This document shows positions 36,565-46,531 of a DNA stretch of 64,000 bases, one piece after another. A program made the translations under genes and the position numbers. How positions within the stretch are numbered: position 1 is the first letter of the stretch; every line of letters begins with the position of its first letter. Under the pieces are notes generated by a model, which was not told the DNA's origin, ran no database searches, and saw only the letters and a list, made by a program, of their open reading frames with translations. The DNA is taken from contig JAXMJH010000041.1 of assembly GCA_034376725.1 (NCBI GenBank), forward strand, positions 13,585 to 77,584, given 5' to 3'. This stretch comes from UBA11164 sp034376725. GTDB taxonomy: Bacteria; Pseudomonadota; Gammaproteobacteria; Xanthomonadales; Xanthomonadaceae.

Positions 36565-38379
36565 ATGTCCAGCTCGCTCGCCGCCCTGACCCAATGGGTC
36601 GATTCCGTTGCCCGCCTGACGCAGCCCGATCGTATCCACTGGTGCGATGGCTCGGATGACGAGTACGCGACACTGATCCAGGCGATGCTGGAAACCGGCG
36701 ACCTGCATCCGCTCAACCCCGACAGCCACCCCGGCTGCTTCCTGCACCGCTCCGACCCCGATGACGTAGCCCGCGTCGAGCATCTGACCTTCGTGTGCAC
36801 CTCGGATCGCGAGGACGCCGGCGCCAACAACAACTGGATGGCGCCCGACGAGGCGCACCGGAAAATGGACGCGTTGTTCGCGGGCTGCATGCGCGGTCGC
36901 ACGCTTTACGTGGTGCCGTACTGCATGGGGCCGATCGATTCCCCGCTGGCGCGCTGCGGCGTGGAGATCACCGACAGCGCCTACGTGGTGGCCAACATGC
37001 GGATCATGACCCGCATGGGCCAACCGGCGCTGGAGCGCATCGAGCGCGAGGGTCGTCAGCAGGCCGCCGGCGGCGGGCAGGGCGATACCTTCGTCAAGGG
37101 CCTGCACTCGATCGGCGAACTCGATCCGCAGCGTCGCTTCATCGTGCATTTCCCGGAAGAACTGAGCATCAGGAGCTTCGGTTCCGGCTATGGCGGAAAC
37201 GCTTTGTTGGGCAAGAAGTGCCACGCCCTGCGGATCGCCAGCCATCAGTCGCGCCAGGAGGGCTGGCTGGCCGAGCACATGCTGATCGTCGGCATCGAAA
37301 GCCCGGATGGTCGAGTCGACTACATCGCCGCCGCCTTTCCCAGTGCCTGCGGCAAGACCAATCTGGCCATGCTGATCCCGCCCGATGCCTACCGCGAAGC
37401 GGGCTGGAAGGTGTGGACGGTGGGCGACGACATCTGCTGGATGCAGCCCGGCCCGGACGGCCGGCTGTGGGCGATCAACCCCGAGGCGGGGTTTTTCGGC
37501 GTGGCGCCGGGGACCAGTGCGCATACCAACCGCAACGCCCTGGACATGCTCCGTCACGACGCGATCTTCACCAACACGGCGGTGACCGCCGACAACACGC
37601 CCTGGTGGGAGGACATCGGCGAAGGCGAGCCGGCGATCGACTGGCGCGGGCGGCCCTACGATCCGGCCAATGGCCCCGCCGCACACCCCAATTCCCGATT
37701 CACGGTCAGCGCCCGGCAGTGCCCCAGCTGGACGCCGCGCGCCGAAGACCCCCAGGGCGTGCCGATTTCCGCCATCGTCTTCGGCGGCCGCCGTGCCGGC
37801 TTGGTCCCGCTGGTGTTCGAGGCCCGCGACTGGGCTCACGGCGTACTGGTCGGCGCCTCGATGGCGTCGGAGACCACGGCGGCGGCGACCGGCGCGGTCG
37901 GCGTGGTGCGACGCGATCCGATGGCCATGAAGCCGTTCTGCGGCTACAACTTCGCCGACTATTTCGGCCACTGGCTGAGTTTCGACCGGCCAGACCTGAA
38001 ACTTCCGAAGATCTTCCACGTCAACTGGTTCCGCAAGGACGCCGTAGGTCGCTTCATGTGGCCCGGTTTCGGCGACAACATGCGGGTGATCGAGTGGATG
38101 CTGGGCCGGGTGCGCGGCGATGCCCCGGCGAACGAAACGCCGATCGGCCGACTGCCGCCGGCCGACGCACTGCGTCTGGACGGACTGGAACTCGAGCCGC
38201 AGGTGCTCGATGCCCTGCTGGCAGTCGAGCACGACGCCTGGGCCGAGGAAATGCAGGCCGTTCGCGGATTCCTGCTCGATCTCGGACCCCGTCTGCCGGC
38301 CCAGCTGATCCGCCAGTGCGACGCGGCGCTCGATGAACTGACCGAGCGGTCGAACCGCAGTTCTGCCGCCACCGCCTGA
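36565..38379 (+). CDS. pckG: Phosphoenolpyruvate carboxykinase, GTP type
   Basis: 604-residue GTP-dependent PEPCK, which converts oxaloacetate to PEP for gluconeogenesis. Signatures are HWCDGSDDEY near the N-terminus, ALRIASHQSRQEGWLAEHM, the kinase-1 loop FPSACGKTNLAM (about residues 258-269, with the reactive Cys), WTVGDDICWM, NPEAGFFGVAPGTS and FHVNWFRKDAVGRFMWPGFGDN (read in two parts). The length matches GTP-type enzymes (about 600) and not the ATP type (about 540) of E. coli. CAGGAGA lies 10 nt upstream of the ATG. It acts on the C4 acids fed by beta-oxidation, which fits the neighbouring fadE region functionally. Confidence 0.96.
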   Translation: MSSSLAALTQWVDSVARLTQPDRIHWCDGSDDEYATLIQAMLETGDLHPLNPDSHPGCFLHRSDPDDVARVEHLTFVCTSDREDAGANNNWMAPDEAHRKMDALFAGCMRGRTLYVVPYCMGPIDSPLARCGVEITDSAYVVANMRIMTRMGQPALERIEREGRQQAAGGGQGDTFVKGLHSIGELDPQRRFIVHFPEELSIRSFGSGYGGNALLGKKCHALRIASHQSRQEGWLAEHMLIVGIESPDGRVDYIAAAFPSACGKTNLAMLIPPDAYREAGWKVWTVGDDICWMQPGPDGRLWAINPEAGFFGVAPGTSAHTNRNALDMLRHDAIFTNTAVTADNTPWWEDIGEGEPAIDWRGRPYDPANGPAAHPNSRFTVSARQCPSWTPRAEDPQGVPISAIVFGGRRAGLVPLVFEARDWAHGVLVGASMASETTAAATGAVGVVRRDPMAMKPFCGYNFADYFGHWLSFDRPDLKLPKIFHVNWFRKDAVGRFMWPGFGDNMRVIEWMLGRVRGDAPANETPIGRLPPADALRLDGLELEPQVLDALLAVEHDAWAEEMQAVRGFLLDLGPRLPAQLIRQCDAALDELTERSNRSSAATA

Positions 38380-38760
38380 TTCCCGTCGGGCTGGTGGCCG
38401 AAGCCCTGCCCCAATGCGCCGGCAAATCCCCTGGCGGGCGCGCAGTTGGCCGCCAACCGGGCACACTATCGGAGCTCGATGCCGGTTTGGTGGCCACAAG
38501 ATTGCGCAATTTTCGTTACAGCCGCGCCAGAGTTTTGCCGAAACGCTGTTGCGCAGATTGTCAAACCTGGCCAAGCATTTGTTCCGGAAAACAATTTTCG
38601 ACTCGTTTCGCGACTGGTGGACGCGCGTCGGTCAGGGGTTCCCTTCCTTGTAAAGATTGCGTTATGCTCCGGCAGGCCTGGCCTTTGCAGTCCGTTTGAC
38701 TGCTGGGCCCCCGGCTTGTCCCGAACTCGAGTTCAATTCCGAATGTTGGAGAGAGCATCA
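38380..38760. other. Non-coding gap between pckG and the first TonB receptor
   Basis: 381 bp without a credible gene. The second half is AT-richer than the surroundings and contains TTATGC near 38670, which could be a -10 for the receptor gene, but no matching -35 is convincing. No terminator hairpin with a T run follows pckG. A GGAGAG ribosome site lies just before the receptor ATG. Confidence 0.5.
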
Positions 38761-41715
38761 ATGACCACTATCAAGCAGCTGCCCAACGCGATCCGCTTCG
38801 CGTTGCTCGTCGGCGCCGTATCCACCGCTTCCGTGGGCAATGCGATTGCCCAGGATCAGGACCAAGACTCGGCCGCGCTTCTCGACCGCGTTGAAGTCAC
38901 CGGTTCGCGTATCCGTCAGGTCGAGCTGGAGACCGCACAGCCGGTCTTTGTGCTGACCCGCGAAGCCATTGAAAACCAGGGTTTCCAGTCGGTCGCCGAC
39001 CTTCTGCAGAATCTGGCCGTCACCGGATCGCCCCCGCTGAGCCGTGCCTCGCCGCTGTCGGCCGGTGAGGCGGCAGGCGGGTCGTTCGTCAGCATGCGCA
39101 ATCTGGGTCCGACGCGCACGCTGGTGCTGGTCAACGGCGTGCGTCTGGGTATCACCACCGGCGGCCTGGCCGATACCTCGACCATCCCGTTGGCTGCAGT
39201 CGAGCGCATCGAAGTCCTCAAGGACGGCGCTTCGTCGATCTATGGCTCCGATGCCATCGCGGGTGTCGTCAACATCATTACCCGCAGCAATTTCAACGGC
39301 GCCACCGCCAGTGTCTATGCTGGCCAGTTCAGCCCGTACAACGACGGCGATATCGAGCGCTACGACCTGCTGGTCGGGTCCTCGGGTGATCGCTATTCGG
39401 TCACCATGGCGGTCGAGTACGGCAAGGAGGCGGAAGTCGGCGCAACCGATCGTCCGTTCACCGCTTTCCCGCAGTCTGACCTGTTCCCGGACATCGGTTG
39501 GACCACCGTGGGTCAGTTTGGCGGATTCGTGACCAACAATGCCGCTGGTCGTGGCGTGCCCGGCGTGCCCAACGGCACCCGGGTGATCCTGCGCGAGGGT
39601 GGCGATCCGACCAACCCGGCGGATTACCGTGCGCAGAACACCAGCCAGCTCTCGCCGCTCGACAAGAGCAACACGCTCGAGCAGACCACGCTGCGCAGCG
39701 GAATCGAGCGTCGCGCAATCAATGTCAACGGCCTGTTCCAGCTGACCGACAGCATCCGCGCCCGCGCCGAAGCCACCTACAACCACCGCGATACGACCAG
39801 CGAAGTCGCTGGTTTTCCGCTTCAGGGCGCGGTGATCAATGCGCCGCTGGCGGCCGACAGCTATTTCAACCCGTTCGCCGACTCGGCCACACCTACCGCC
39901 ATCCCGAATTGGTGGCGGCGCGGCTGGGAGGTGCCCCGCACCAGCGAGCGTAGCCTGACCACCTATCGGTTCTCCGGCGGTCTGGATGGCTCCTTCGAGA
40001 TTGGCGATCGCTATTTCGACTGGGACGCCAACTACATGTTCCAGGACAACCGGACGCTGCAGGAGGGCTTCGGCGACTTCAACCTGGCCAATGTGCGGGC
40101 GGCGGTCGGTCCGTCGTTCTTCAATACCGCGTCCGGACGCGTCGAGTGCGGCACGGCAGCGGCGCCGATCGCTTTCGGTTCGGGTCAGAACTCCTGCGTG
40201 CCCTGGAATCCGCTGCTGCCGTTCGGCGCGGAGGGTCAGGGTAGCCTGGCCGATCCGCTGCTACAGCAGTTCCTGTTCCAGACCATCCGCAACACCGGAA
40301 CGACCACCACCCAGGTCGTGTCGCTCAACTTCTCGGGCCTGCTGTTCACCCTGCCGGCCGGCGACTTGGGCTTCGCGGTCGGCGCCGAGCGCCGGAAGGA
40401 AAAGGGCAAGTTCGTCCCGGATGCTCTGGCGGTTACCGGCGGCTCCTCCACTCTCGCGTCCCTTCCGACCGAAGGTGGTTTCGACGTAAACGAGGTGTAC
40501 GGCGAGCTGGCGATTCCGCTGCTGGCCGACGTGGCGTTCGCGCAGGAGTTGAGTCTGAACCTGTCCAGCCGGCACTCGGATTTCGACACTTTCGGCACCA
40601 CCACCAACAGCAAGGCCGGATTGACCTGGCGCCCGTTAGACGAACTGCTGATCCGCGGCACCTGGGCTCAGGGTTTCCGTGCGCCGACCATCTCCAACCT
40701 GTTTGCCGGTGGTTCGCAGACGTTCTCGTTCTTTACTGACCCCTGCGACACCGTGTTTGGGCAGTCCACGCCGGGTTCGGCCGTGCGGGCCGCCTGCGCC
40801 GCCGATGGTCGGATACCCAATCCGGACACCTTCCGGCAGTTGGCGCAGGGCTTCAACCCCAGCACGACGGCAAATGCCCAGACGCCGCTCGCCTTTTTCT
40901 CCGGCGCAGCCAATCCCAACCTGGAGCCCGAAGAGTCGATCAGCAAGACGGTCGGGTTCGTCTGGAGCCCGAGCTGGGTCGAAGGGCTGACCATCGGCGT
41001 CGATTGGTGGAACATTCACATCGGCAACACCATCGTCGGCGACAGCCCGAACCAGATACTCAACGACTGCTTCGTCGATCGCATCCAGGCCCGCTGCAGC
41101 AGCGCCATTTTCACCCGCGACCCGGCGCTGGGCGGTATCGTCAACTTCATGCAGTTCGGCAATCGCAACGCCGGCTTCCGCGAGACTGAAGGTTGGGACT
41201 TCGACTTCCAGTACCGCCGTGCTACCGAGAATCTGGGTGACTTCGCGTTCAGCTGGCAGACCACCTACACCAGCTTCGACGAGTTCAAGTCGACCGATGA
41301 CCCCGATGCCCTGAGCCAGCCGCAGGTCAGTTTCGGTTCCAACTTCCGCATCCGTTCGACCGGTCAGATCAACTGGTCGATGGGCGATTTCGGAATCAAC
41401 TGGGGTCTGCGCTACTTCTCGGCTTGGAAGGAAACCTGCTTCAGCGTCGCGATCGCGCCGGAATTGTGCAGCAACCCGGGCAAGATCACCCGCAACGGCA
41501 CCGTCACCAACGAGAACCGCGTCGGTTCCACGACGTACAACGACGCTCAGCTGCGCTGGTCCGCGCCGTGGAACGCCACCATCGCGGTGGGTGCGAACAA
41601 TGTGTTCAATCGCATCGCGCCGCCGGCGTTCAGCCAGCCGAATGCCAACGTGCCGTTCCAGGGCGAGTTCGACATCGGTCGGTTCATTTATGCCCGGTAC
41701 ACGCAGAGCTTCTGA
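38761..41715 (+). CDS. TonB-dependent outer-membrane receptor
   Basis: 984-residue outer-membrane beta-barrel receptor that imports a ligand using TonB energy. A signal peptide (about residues 1-29, ending GNAIAQ) is followed by a TonB-box region LDRVEVTGSRI and a plug domain (SVADLLQNLAV, SMRNLGPTRTLVLVNGVRLG, IEVLKDGASSIYGSDAIAGV then VNIIT). The barrel ends in an aromatic C-terminus, YTQSF. The class is common in Xanthomonadales, where it often takes up carbohydrates or peptides; the ligand cannot be read from sequence. It points into the TPR cluster and ends in a strong terminator. The second receptor at 53288-56233 has the same plan. Confidence 0.92.
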   Translation: MTTIKQLPNAIRFALLVGAVSTASVGNAIAQDQDQDSAALLDRVEVTGSRIRQVELETAQPVFVLTREAIENQGFQSVADLLQNLAVTGSPPLSRASPLSAGEAAGGSFVSMRNLGPTRTLVLVNGVRLGITTGGLADTSTIPLAAVERIEVLKDGASSIYGSDAIAGVVNIITRSNFNGATASVYAGQFSPYNDGDIERYDLLVGSSGDRYSVTMAVEYGKEAEVGATDRPFTAFPQSDLFPDIGWTTVGQFGGFVTNNAAGRGVPGVPNGTRVILREGGDPTNPADYRAQNTSQLSPLDKSNTLEQTTLRSGIERRAINVNGLFQLTDSIRARAEATYNHRDTTSEVAGFPLQGAVINAPLAADSYFNPFADSATPTAIPNWWRRGWEVPRTSERSLTTYRFSGGLDGSFEIGDRYFDWDANYMFQDNRTLQEGFGDFNLANVRAAVGPSFFNTASGRVECGTAAAPIAFGSGQNSCVPWNPLLPFGAEGQGSLADPLLQQFLFQTIRNTGTTTTQVVSLNFSGLLFTLPAGDLGFAVGAERRKEKGKFVPDALAVTGGSSTLASLPTEGGFDVNEVYGELAIPLLADVAFAQELSLNLSSRHSDFDTFGTTTNSKAGLTWRPLDELLIRGTWAQGFRAPTISNLFAGGSQTFSFFTDPCDTVFGQSTPGSAVRAACAADGRIPNPDTFRQLAQGFNPSTTANAQTPLAFFSGAANPNLEPEESISKTVGFVWSPSWVEGLTIGVDWWNIHIGNTIVGDSPNQILNDCFVDRIQARCSSAIFTRDPALGGIVNFMQFGNRNAGFRETEGWDFDFQYRRATENLGDFAFSWQTTYTSFDEFKSTDDPDALSQPQVSFGSNFRIRSTGQINWSMGDFGINWGLRYFSAWKETCFSVAIAPELCSNPGKITRNGTVTNENRVGSTTYNDAQLRWSAPWNATIAVGANNVFNRIAPPAFSQPNANVPFQGEFDIGRFIYARYTQSF

Positions 41716-41720
41716 TCCGC

Positions 41721-41733
41721 AGTTTGCAGTTTG
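41721..41733. repeat. 13-bp direct repeat, left copy
   Basis: AGTTTGCAGTTTG, 5 bp after the first receptor stop. The identical sequence occurs in the same orientation at 53268-53280, next to the stop of the second receptor. The pair encloses the TPR cluster. Confidence 0.5.
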
Positions 41734-41744
41734 AGTGGTATATC

Positions 41745-41779
41745 AACCACGGCCCCTGGCGGGGCCGTGGTTTTTTTTT
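41745..41779 (+). terminator. Rho-independent terminator of the first TonB receptor
   Basis: Arms AACCACGGCCCC (41745-41756) and GGGGCCGTGGTT (41761-41772) with a TGGC loop, followed by a run of nine T (41771-41779). A textbook intrinsic terminator. Confidence 0.92.
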
Positions 41780-41844
41780 GGTGTATCTTGAGCGGCAGCT
41801 TGGAACCTATCGCCAGCTGACCGGGTTGCCCAACAGACAAGCGC

Positions 41845-44007
41845 GTGGACTCATTCGAAAAAGCCCGCCTGACCTTTCTGCAGGCATTGGACCACCATCA
41901 AGCCTACCGACTGGCGCAAGCCGAGTCCCTTTACCGGCAGGCGTGCGCGCTTGCACCCGGTAGAACTTCGGTCCTTCTCAATCTGGGCTCGGTGTTGGTC
42001 GCCCAGCGTCGATTCGACGAAGCGATTGAATATTGTCGGCAGGTTCTGAGTGTGGAACCAGACAATGCCATTGCGCTGGAGCAACTCGCCCTGTGTCGCA
42101 GCGGGAACCGCTCGGCCGCAGACCTGCTTTCCCAGTTCGATCTGGCGATTGAGCAACGTCCGGCAGACGCCGAGGCGCACAACAACAGGGGTGTGGCACT
42201 GCGCGAGTTGGGGCGTCTGGATGAGGCGCTTTCGAGCTTCAATAGGGCGCTCGATCTGAACCCCGAGGCGATTGGCGCATTGGTCAATCGCGCCCATGTC
42301 ATGTCCTCACTCGGCAAACCGCAGGATGCCTTGGGCGATTATCTGCGAGCGATTCGCCGGGTCCCCGATTTCCCGCCAGCGGGACAGGGCATCATCGAGT
42401 GTCTGCTGGCCACTGGCGGCACGCCGCTGGTCTCCGAGTCGGAGTTCGATTCGCTGCTGGTCAGGGCGATCCGGCTGGCGTGGACCAAGCCGCAAAGGAT
42501 CGCGCCAATGCTGATCGCCCGGCTGATGAGGCGACCCGCAGTCAGCGCAGCGGTGGACCGTGTCATGGCCGCGTGGCCACAACGCCTGTCGTTGGCGGAG
42601 TGCCTCGGCGGCGCACCCTCGGGCTTGCTGGACGACGACATACTGCTTGCCCTGCTCGACAGCGCTTTGATTCCCCATGTCGGGTTGGAGCGAATGCTGG
42701 CCTCCCTGAGGGGTTGCCTGCTCCGACGGTGTATCGACACCGACGGACCTGCATCCATGTGCGGTGAGGAGCTGCGGTTCTACTGCTCGCTGGCCAGGCA
42801 CTGCTTTTACAACGAGTATGTGTACGAAGTGACGGGCGCTGAGCGGGGAGAATTGGCAAGGCTCGCCGCCAAGCTGGATCAGGCGCTTGAAGCCGACCTG
42901 CCAGTGCCGGGCGACTGGCTGGTCGCTGTCGCTTGCTATGCGCCGCTTGGTCAGCTCAGGGGTGGAGATCGTCTCCTGGGCCGACCGATGCCGAGCCCTC
43001 TGGAGGATGTACTGAGGCAGCAATTGATCGAGCCGGAGCACGAGCGCGACTTGAGGGCCGCGATGCCACGGTTGACTTCGATCCGGGACGAGGTCTCATT
43101 GCAGGTCCGAGCCCAATATGAGGAAAGTCCCTACCCGCGATGGCGCACGGTGCCGCGTCCGACCTATCGCGAGACATTGGCAAGTTATATTCGACGGCGT
43201 GTGCCCGCCGCGGCGCAGGTTCGCATCGCTGATCGTGATCGGATCGACGCGCTCAATGCTGGCTGCGGAACCGGCCAGCATCCGACCGAGATGGCGATGC
43301 GCATCGCCGGGATCCAGATTCTTGCCGTCGACCTGAGCCTTTCGAGCTTGTGCCATGCCAAGCGGATGGCGCAGGAGTGCGGTGTGGCGAATATCGAGTT
43401 TGCCCAGGCCGATATACTCGAGCTCGGCGCCATCCATCGGCGCTTCGACCTGATCGAGTCGAGCGGAGTGTTGCATCATCTCGCCGATCCCGAGCGGGGC
43501 ATCTACGTGCTGCGCGGCCTGCTCCGACCAGGCGGGGTGATGCGACTTTCGCTGTACAGCGAGTTCGCACGACGCGGAGTCGTGGCGGCCAGGGCACTGA
43601 TCTCGGGCCGCGGCTACCAACCGACCCCGGAGGGCATACGCAGCTGCCGTGCCGAGCTCATGGGCCTCGACGACGACGATCCGCGCAAGCAGGCGCTTGC
43701 TTTCCCGGATTTCTATGCCATGAGCGAGTGCCGCGACCTGCTGTTCCATGTCCAGGAACGGCGATTCACGCTTCTGGACATAGCCGGTCTGGTCGCACGG
43801 ACAGACCTGGAGTTTCTCGGGCTCGAGCTCGAGCCGGATCAGATCGCCGGATTCCGTCGGCGGTTTCCCGACCATCAAACGCTGGCGGATCTTGCCGCAT
43901 GGCACGACTTTGAAGCCGCCAATCCCGATACCTTTTCCGGTATGTATACATTCTGGCTTCGCCTTGATGGCGGGTCGGTTCCGGCGGCGCCGAGCGTCGG
44001 GGGATGA
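41845..44007 (+). CDS. TPR-domain SAM-dependent methyltransferase
   Basis: 720-residue cytoplasmic protein (no signal peptide). Residues about 10-175 are TPR repeats (QAESLYRQACALAPGRTSVL then LNLGS, and AHNNRGVALRELGRLDEALS). A helical middle region follows. From about residue 465 there is a class I methyltransferase: DALNAGCGTGQHPTEMAM (motif I), ILAVDLSLSSL, FDLIESSGVLHHLADPERG and LLRPGGVMRLSLYS. This TPR-plus-methyltransferase type is known only as an orphan family. The GTG at 41845 is the assumed start; its ribosome site is weak. The substrate is unknown. It opens the accessory cluster, 130 bp after the receptor. Confidence 0.82.
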   Translation: MDSFEKARLTFLQALDHHQAYRLAQAESLYRQACALAPGRTSVLLNLGSVLVAQRRFDEAIEYCRQVLSVEPDNAIALEQLALCRSGNRSAADLLSQFDLAIEQRPADAEAHNNRGVALRELGRLDEALSSFNRALDLNPEAIGALVNRAHVMSSLGKPQDALGDYLRAIRRVPDFPPAGQGIIECLLATGGTPLVSESEFDSLLVRAIRLAWTKPQRIAPMLIARLMRRPAVSAAVDRVMAAWPQRLSLAECLGGAPSGLLDDDILLALLDSALIPHVGLERMLASLRGCLLRRCIDTDGPASMCGEELRFYCSLARHCFYNEYVYEVTGAERGELARLAAKLDQALEADLPVPGDWLVAVACYAPLGQLRGGDRLLGRPMPSPLEDVLRQQLIEPEHERDLRAAMPRLTSIRDEVSLQVRAQYEESPYPRWRTVPRPTYRETLASYIRRRVPAAAQVRIADRDRIDALNAGCGTGQHPTEMAMRIAGIQILAVDLSLSSLCHAKRMAQECGVANIEFAQADILELGAIHRRFDLIESSGVLHHLADPERGIYVLRGLLRPGGVMRLSLYSEFARRGVVAARALISGRGYQPTPEGIRSCRAELMGLDDDDPRKQALAFPDFYAMSECRDLLFHVQERRFTLLDIAGLVARTDLEFLGLELEPDQIAGFRRRFPDHQTLADLAAWHDFEAANPDTFSGMYTFWLRLDGGSVPAAPSVGG

Positions 44008-44420
44008 TGCGAGCGGAACGTCCAGGCTTCGCCGTCAGCTGATCGGCGGCAAGGCTGGGTAAACCGAAGCACTCCTTGCCGGCTCCTGCAGGATCGTGTT
44101 CGCCTGCGTCTGCGCAGACAAGGCAGCACCGCGATGTCGCTTGGCGCGGGCTCAACGGCCGCCCGGAAGTCGAAGGTGACTGCGTCTTTGTCGCGAGGTG
44201 GAATGACCACAAACGATCAAGGTTCAGCTGCCTGCGGCCCCGCGCTCAGATAGCTATGGGGGAGCCCCTATCCCACGCCGAAGGGCGACCCGACTTCTGT
44301 CGGGGCCGGCGCGCCGAGAATCGATGCCGATGAGGTGCTGAACAAGGGTGACCAATGCTGCTGTACAGGTTGCCGTGCCCGCTGCTAGCATCATCTGCGT
44401 CCGGGCTGCAGGAAATCGAA
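44008..44420. other. Non-coding gap inside the TPR cluster
   Basis: 413 bp without a gene that I can support. A perfect small hairpin CCCGAC-TTCT-GTCGGG lies at 44289-44304. Short frames on both strands here have no recognisable motif. A decayed gene cannot be excluded. Confidence 0.4.
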
Positions 44421-44942
44421 ATGTCGAATCGCGTGGTGGTTGCTTTGGCATGTGCGTCCGTGATCTGGCTTGCCTCGGCCTCGGCCGCGATCTCGGCAAC
44501 CCCACGAGCCGACGCCAAGAAGGGGGGCGAGCGCATTGAGCGGATCGACGACGTTACCGAGTATCTGGAGCGCACGCGTGCCGTGATCGCGAGCGCGCAC
44601 GCGGGTGATTACGGCAAGCTCCGCAAGCCGGACCTGAACCGGATAGATGCGGCGCAGAAGGCTATTGAAAAATTGCTGGAAGGCCGCGATGGCGCAATCG
44701 AGCTGACGCTCGAAGAACAGATCGAGCTCGCCAACGCGCAGGCAGCGCTCAATGCAGTAATTCGGGCCGACGAAAAGAATCGCCGGGTTTGCAAGCAGGT
44801 TCAGACAATTGGGACGCGAATTTCGACCACCGAATGTATGACGGTGGCTCAGCGCGAACAACTTGCGGAACTGGCGCGTCGCAATATCCGCAAGGCTGAG
44901 GAGTTTTGCATTGCCGGCGAAGGCAATCGATGCGTGAAGTAA
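44421..44942 (+). CDS. Small secreted cysteine-containing protein of unknown function
   Basis: 173 residues. The start MSNRVVVALACASVIWLASASA is an N-terminal signal peptide (cleavage after about residue 26, ISA), with AGGAAA 8 nt before the ATG. The mature protein is helical and charged (IERIDDVTEYLERTRAVIAS, IELTLEEQIELANAQAALNA). It ends in a four-Cys region: VCKQVQTIGTRISTTECMT, then EEFCIAGEGNRCVK. The CK...GTRI...CMT pattern resembles small Xanthomonadales/Sphingomonadales proteins with C-R-x(5)-GSR-x-C-x-T, from memory and unchecked. It should be periplasmic with two possible disulfides. Function unknown; the position between the TPR enzymes suggests a partner or substrate. Confidence 0.7.
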   Translation: MSNRVVVALACASVIWLASASAAISATPRADAKKGGERIERIDDVTEYLERTRAVIASAHAGDYGKLRKPDLNRIDAAQKAIEKLLEGRDGAIELTLEEQIELANAQAALNAVIRADEKNRRVCKQVQTIGTRISTTECMTVAQREQLAELARRNIRKAEEFCIAGEGNRCVK

Positions 44943-44989
44943 CGCGCTGAAAGCCGGCTGGAGGGGCGGAGCGAAGGCGCGAGCGCCGA

Positions 44990-46513
44990 TCAAGCTGCCT
45001 CCGGGTCGACTCCTGCGTGAAGCAGCGCTGAGCGTAATGGACCCAGATGCGCCTCGTAGCGGCGCCAATGGCCGGACGCGTTGTTGTGCAAGGGCTGGCG
45101 AACCTGCCAATAGCTTCCCGTCTTCACGGTGTTTCGGAGGCGGTAGAATTCAAGGCAGCGTTCGTCCCAGTCCAGACCCAGGAAGCGGACCAATCGCTGG
45201 AGGGCCGGAGTCGGATCGCTGACGAATGCGTCGTAGTCGAAGTCCAGGATGGATTCAGGATATAGCGCCTTCCAGTGCGCCATGAGCCGGCGATATTCGC
45301 CAAAGTTGTGGCCGATGTCGCCCAGGTCGATCGAGTAGCCGGCAACCTTGGGGTTGAGGTGCTGCATGAAGATGGACAGCCCGTTGCCCATGGGATGGCG
45401 GGTTGTGTGAATGATCTTGGCTTCGGGAAACAGACGCTTGATCAGGCCGATCAGCAGATAGTTATCGGGACGCTTGTCGGTGATGATCGAGCCTGGACCC
45501 GCCATCGGGAAGAGTCGCGCCAGATGAGCCCGGTACTCTCTGGCCAGCGCGGCCTCGCTCTCCGTATTCCGCACGGCCATGGATTGAGGGAACGGCGCCA
45601 GGCGGCTCCCGGCGAGGCGCATCAGGTAATCGAGCTCCCCGCCGGGCGTTACTTGAGGATGCCCAGCCAGCACTTGTTCGATCAGGGTTGAGCCGGAGCG
45701 AAACATTCCGCAGATGAACACCGGAGTTGCGCCCGCGTTGGGATCGGCGCCAAGGTCCCCGGTCTCGGGGGCGGCGGTTGCGAACGTTTCGATCATCGCG
45801 TCGGTCAACCGGGAAGCGTGGTTGCGGTCGTAGCTCCGGCCGCTCATTCGCAGCAGGCAGCGATTCGCCTTTGCATAAGCGTCGAAGGCAAGGTCGAATT
45901 CGCCCAGCCGGTCGTAAATCGAGCCGAGCGCAAACAGCACGTTCGCGCGCACCATGTGGCCGTGGCGAACGGCATCGGCCGAGGCATGCCGCAACTGGAG
46001 AACGACCGGATCGTCGATACTGACGGGGGGGCGCAATCGCGCACTACGCGCCAGAGCCTCGCAACACAGCCCCTGGTGAGGATCCGCGTCGCCCCGGGGG
46101 TTGGCGAGGATGAGGTCGTAACAGACCAGGGCACTTTCCCGCTCACCGCGCTCCTCATGGAGATTTCCCAGATTGAGCAGCGCAGGCACATAGCTCGGGT
46201 CGAGCGCCAGCGCGGCCTTGAGCTCGCGTTCCGCGTCCTCGTCCCGGCGCAGGTGGTCCGAGTAGATGACCGCCCGGTTCAGGCGAACTTCCTCTGGCCG
46301 CTTGACTCCCAGCGCGAGGGCCCGGTCGTAAGCTTCCAGAGCTTGCTCGTGGCTGCCTTCTCTGTTGAGCAAGTAGCCAAGTTCGTACCAGCCCTCTGCG
46401 GAGTCCGGACGAGTGGCGAGCGCCTGACGAAAAACCTCAATGGCTTCCGCGCGACGCCCTTGCCGGTCGAGAGCTTCCGCCTGCTGGATCAGCCGCTCAG
46501 TATCGTCGGTCAT
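44990..46513 (-). CDS. TPR-domain sulfotransferase (copy 1)
   Basis: 507-residue cytoplasmic protein. Residues about 5-140 form TPR repeats (AEALDRQGRRAEAIEVFRQA, WYELGYLLNREGSHEQALEA, LLNLGNLHEERGERESALVC). Residues about 263-500 are a Sulfotransfer_3-type domain: the PAPS 5'-phosphosulfate loop FICGMFRSGSTLIEQ at 266-280, and the 3'-phosphate site with Arg372 and Ser380 in HTTRHPMGNGLS. TPR-sulfotransferases are widespread in proteobacteria; their acceptors are unknown. It is the second gene of a minus-strand pair, 18 bp after the methyltransferase gene. It shares domain order with the gene at 51559-53160 but differs in its active-site loops. Confidence 0.88.
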   Translation of the reverse strand: MTDDTERLIQQAEALDRQGRRAEAIEVFRQALATRPDSAEGWYELGYLLNREGSHEQALEAYDRALALGVKRPEEVRLNRAVIYSDHLRRDEDAERELKAALALDPSYVPALLNLGNLHEERGERESALVCYDLILANPRGDADPHQGLCCEALARSARLRPPVSIDDPVVLQLRHASADAVRHGHMVRANVLFALGSIYDRLGEFDLAFDAYAKANRCLLRMSGRSYDRNHASRLTDAMIETFATAAPETGDLGADPNAGATPVFICGMFRSGSTLIEQVLAGHPQVTPGGELDYLMRLAGSRLAPFPQSMAVRNTESEAALAREYRAHLARLFPMAGPGSIITDKRPDNYLLIGLIKRLFPEAKIIHTTRHPMGNGLSIFMQHLNPKVAGYSIDLGDIGHNFGEYRRLMAHWKALYPESILDFDYDAFVSDPTPALQRLVRFLGLDWDERCLEFYRLRNTVKTGSYWQVRQPLHNNASGHWRRYEAHLGPLRSALLHAGVDPEAA

Positions 46514-46531
46514 CGTTCGATCTCGAACTCG

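Noticed and set aside
38761..41715. Assigning a ligand (iron-siderophore, B12, sugar) to the TonB receptors
   Set aside because: No neighbouring transporter, siderophore or carbohydrate-enzyme gene, and barrel sequence alone does not reveal the ligand.
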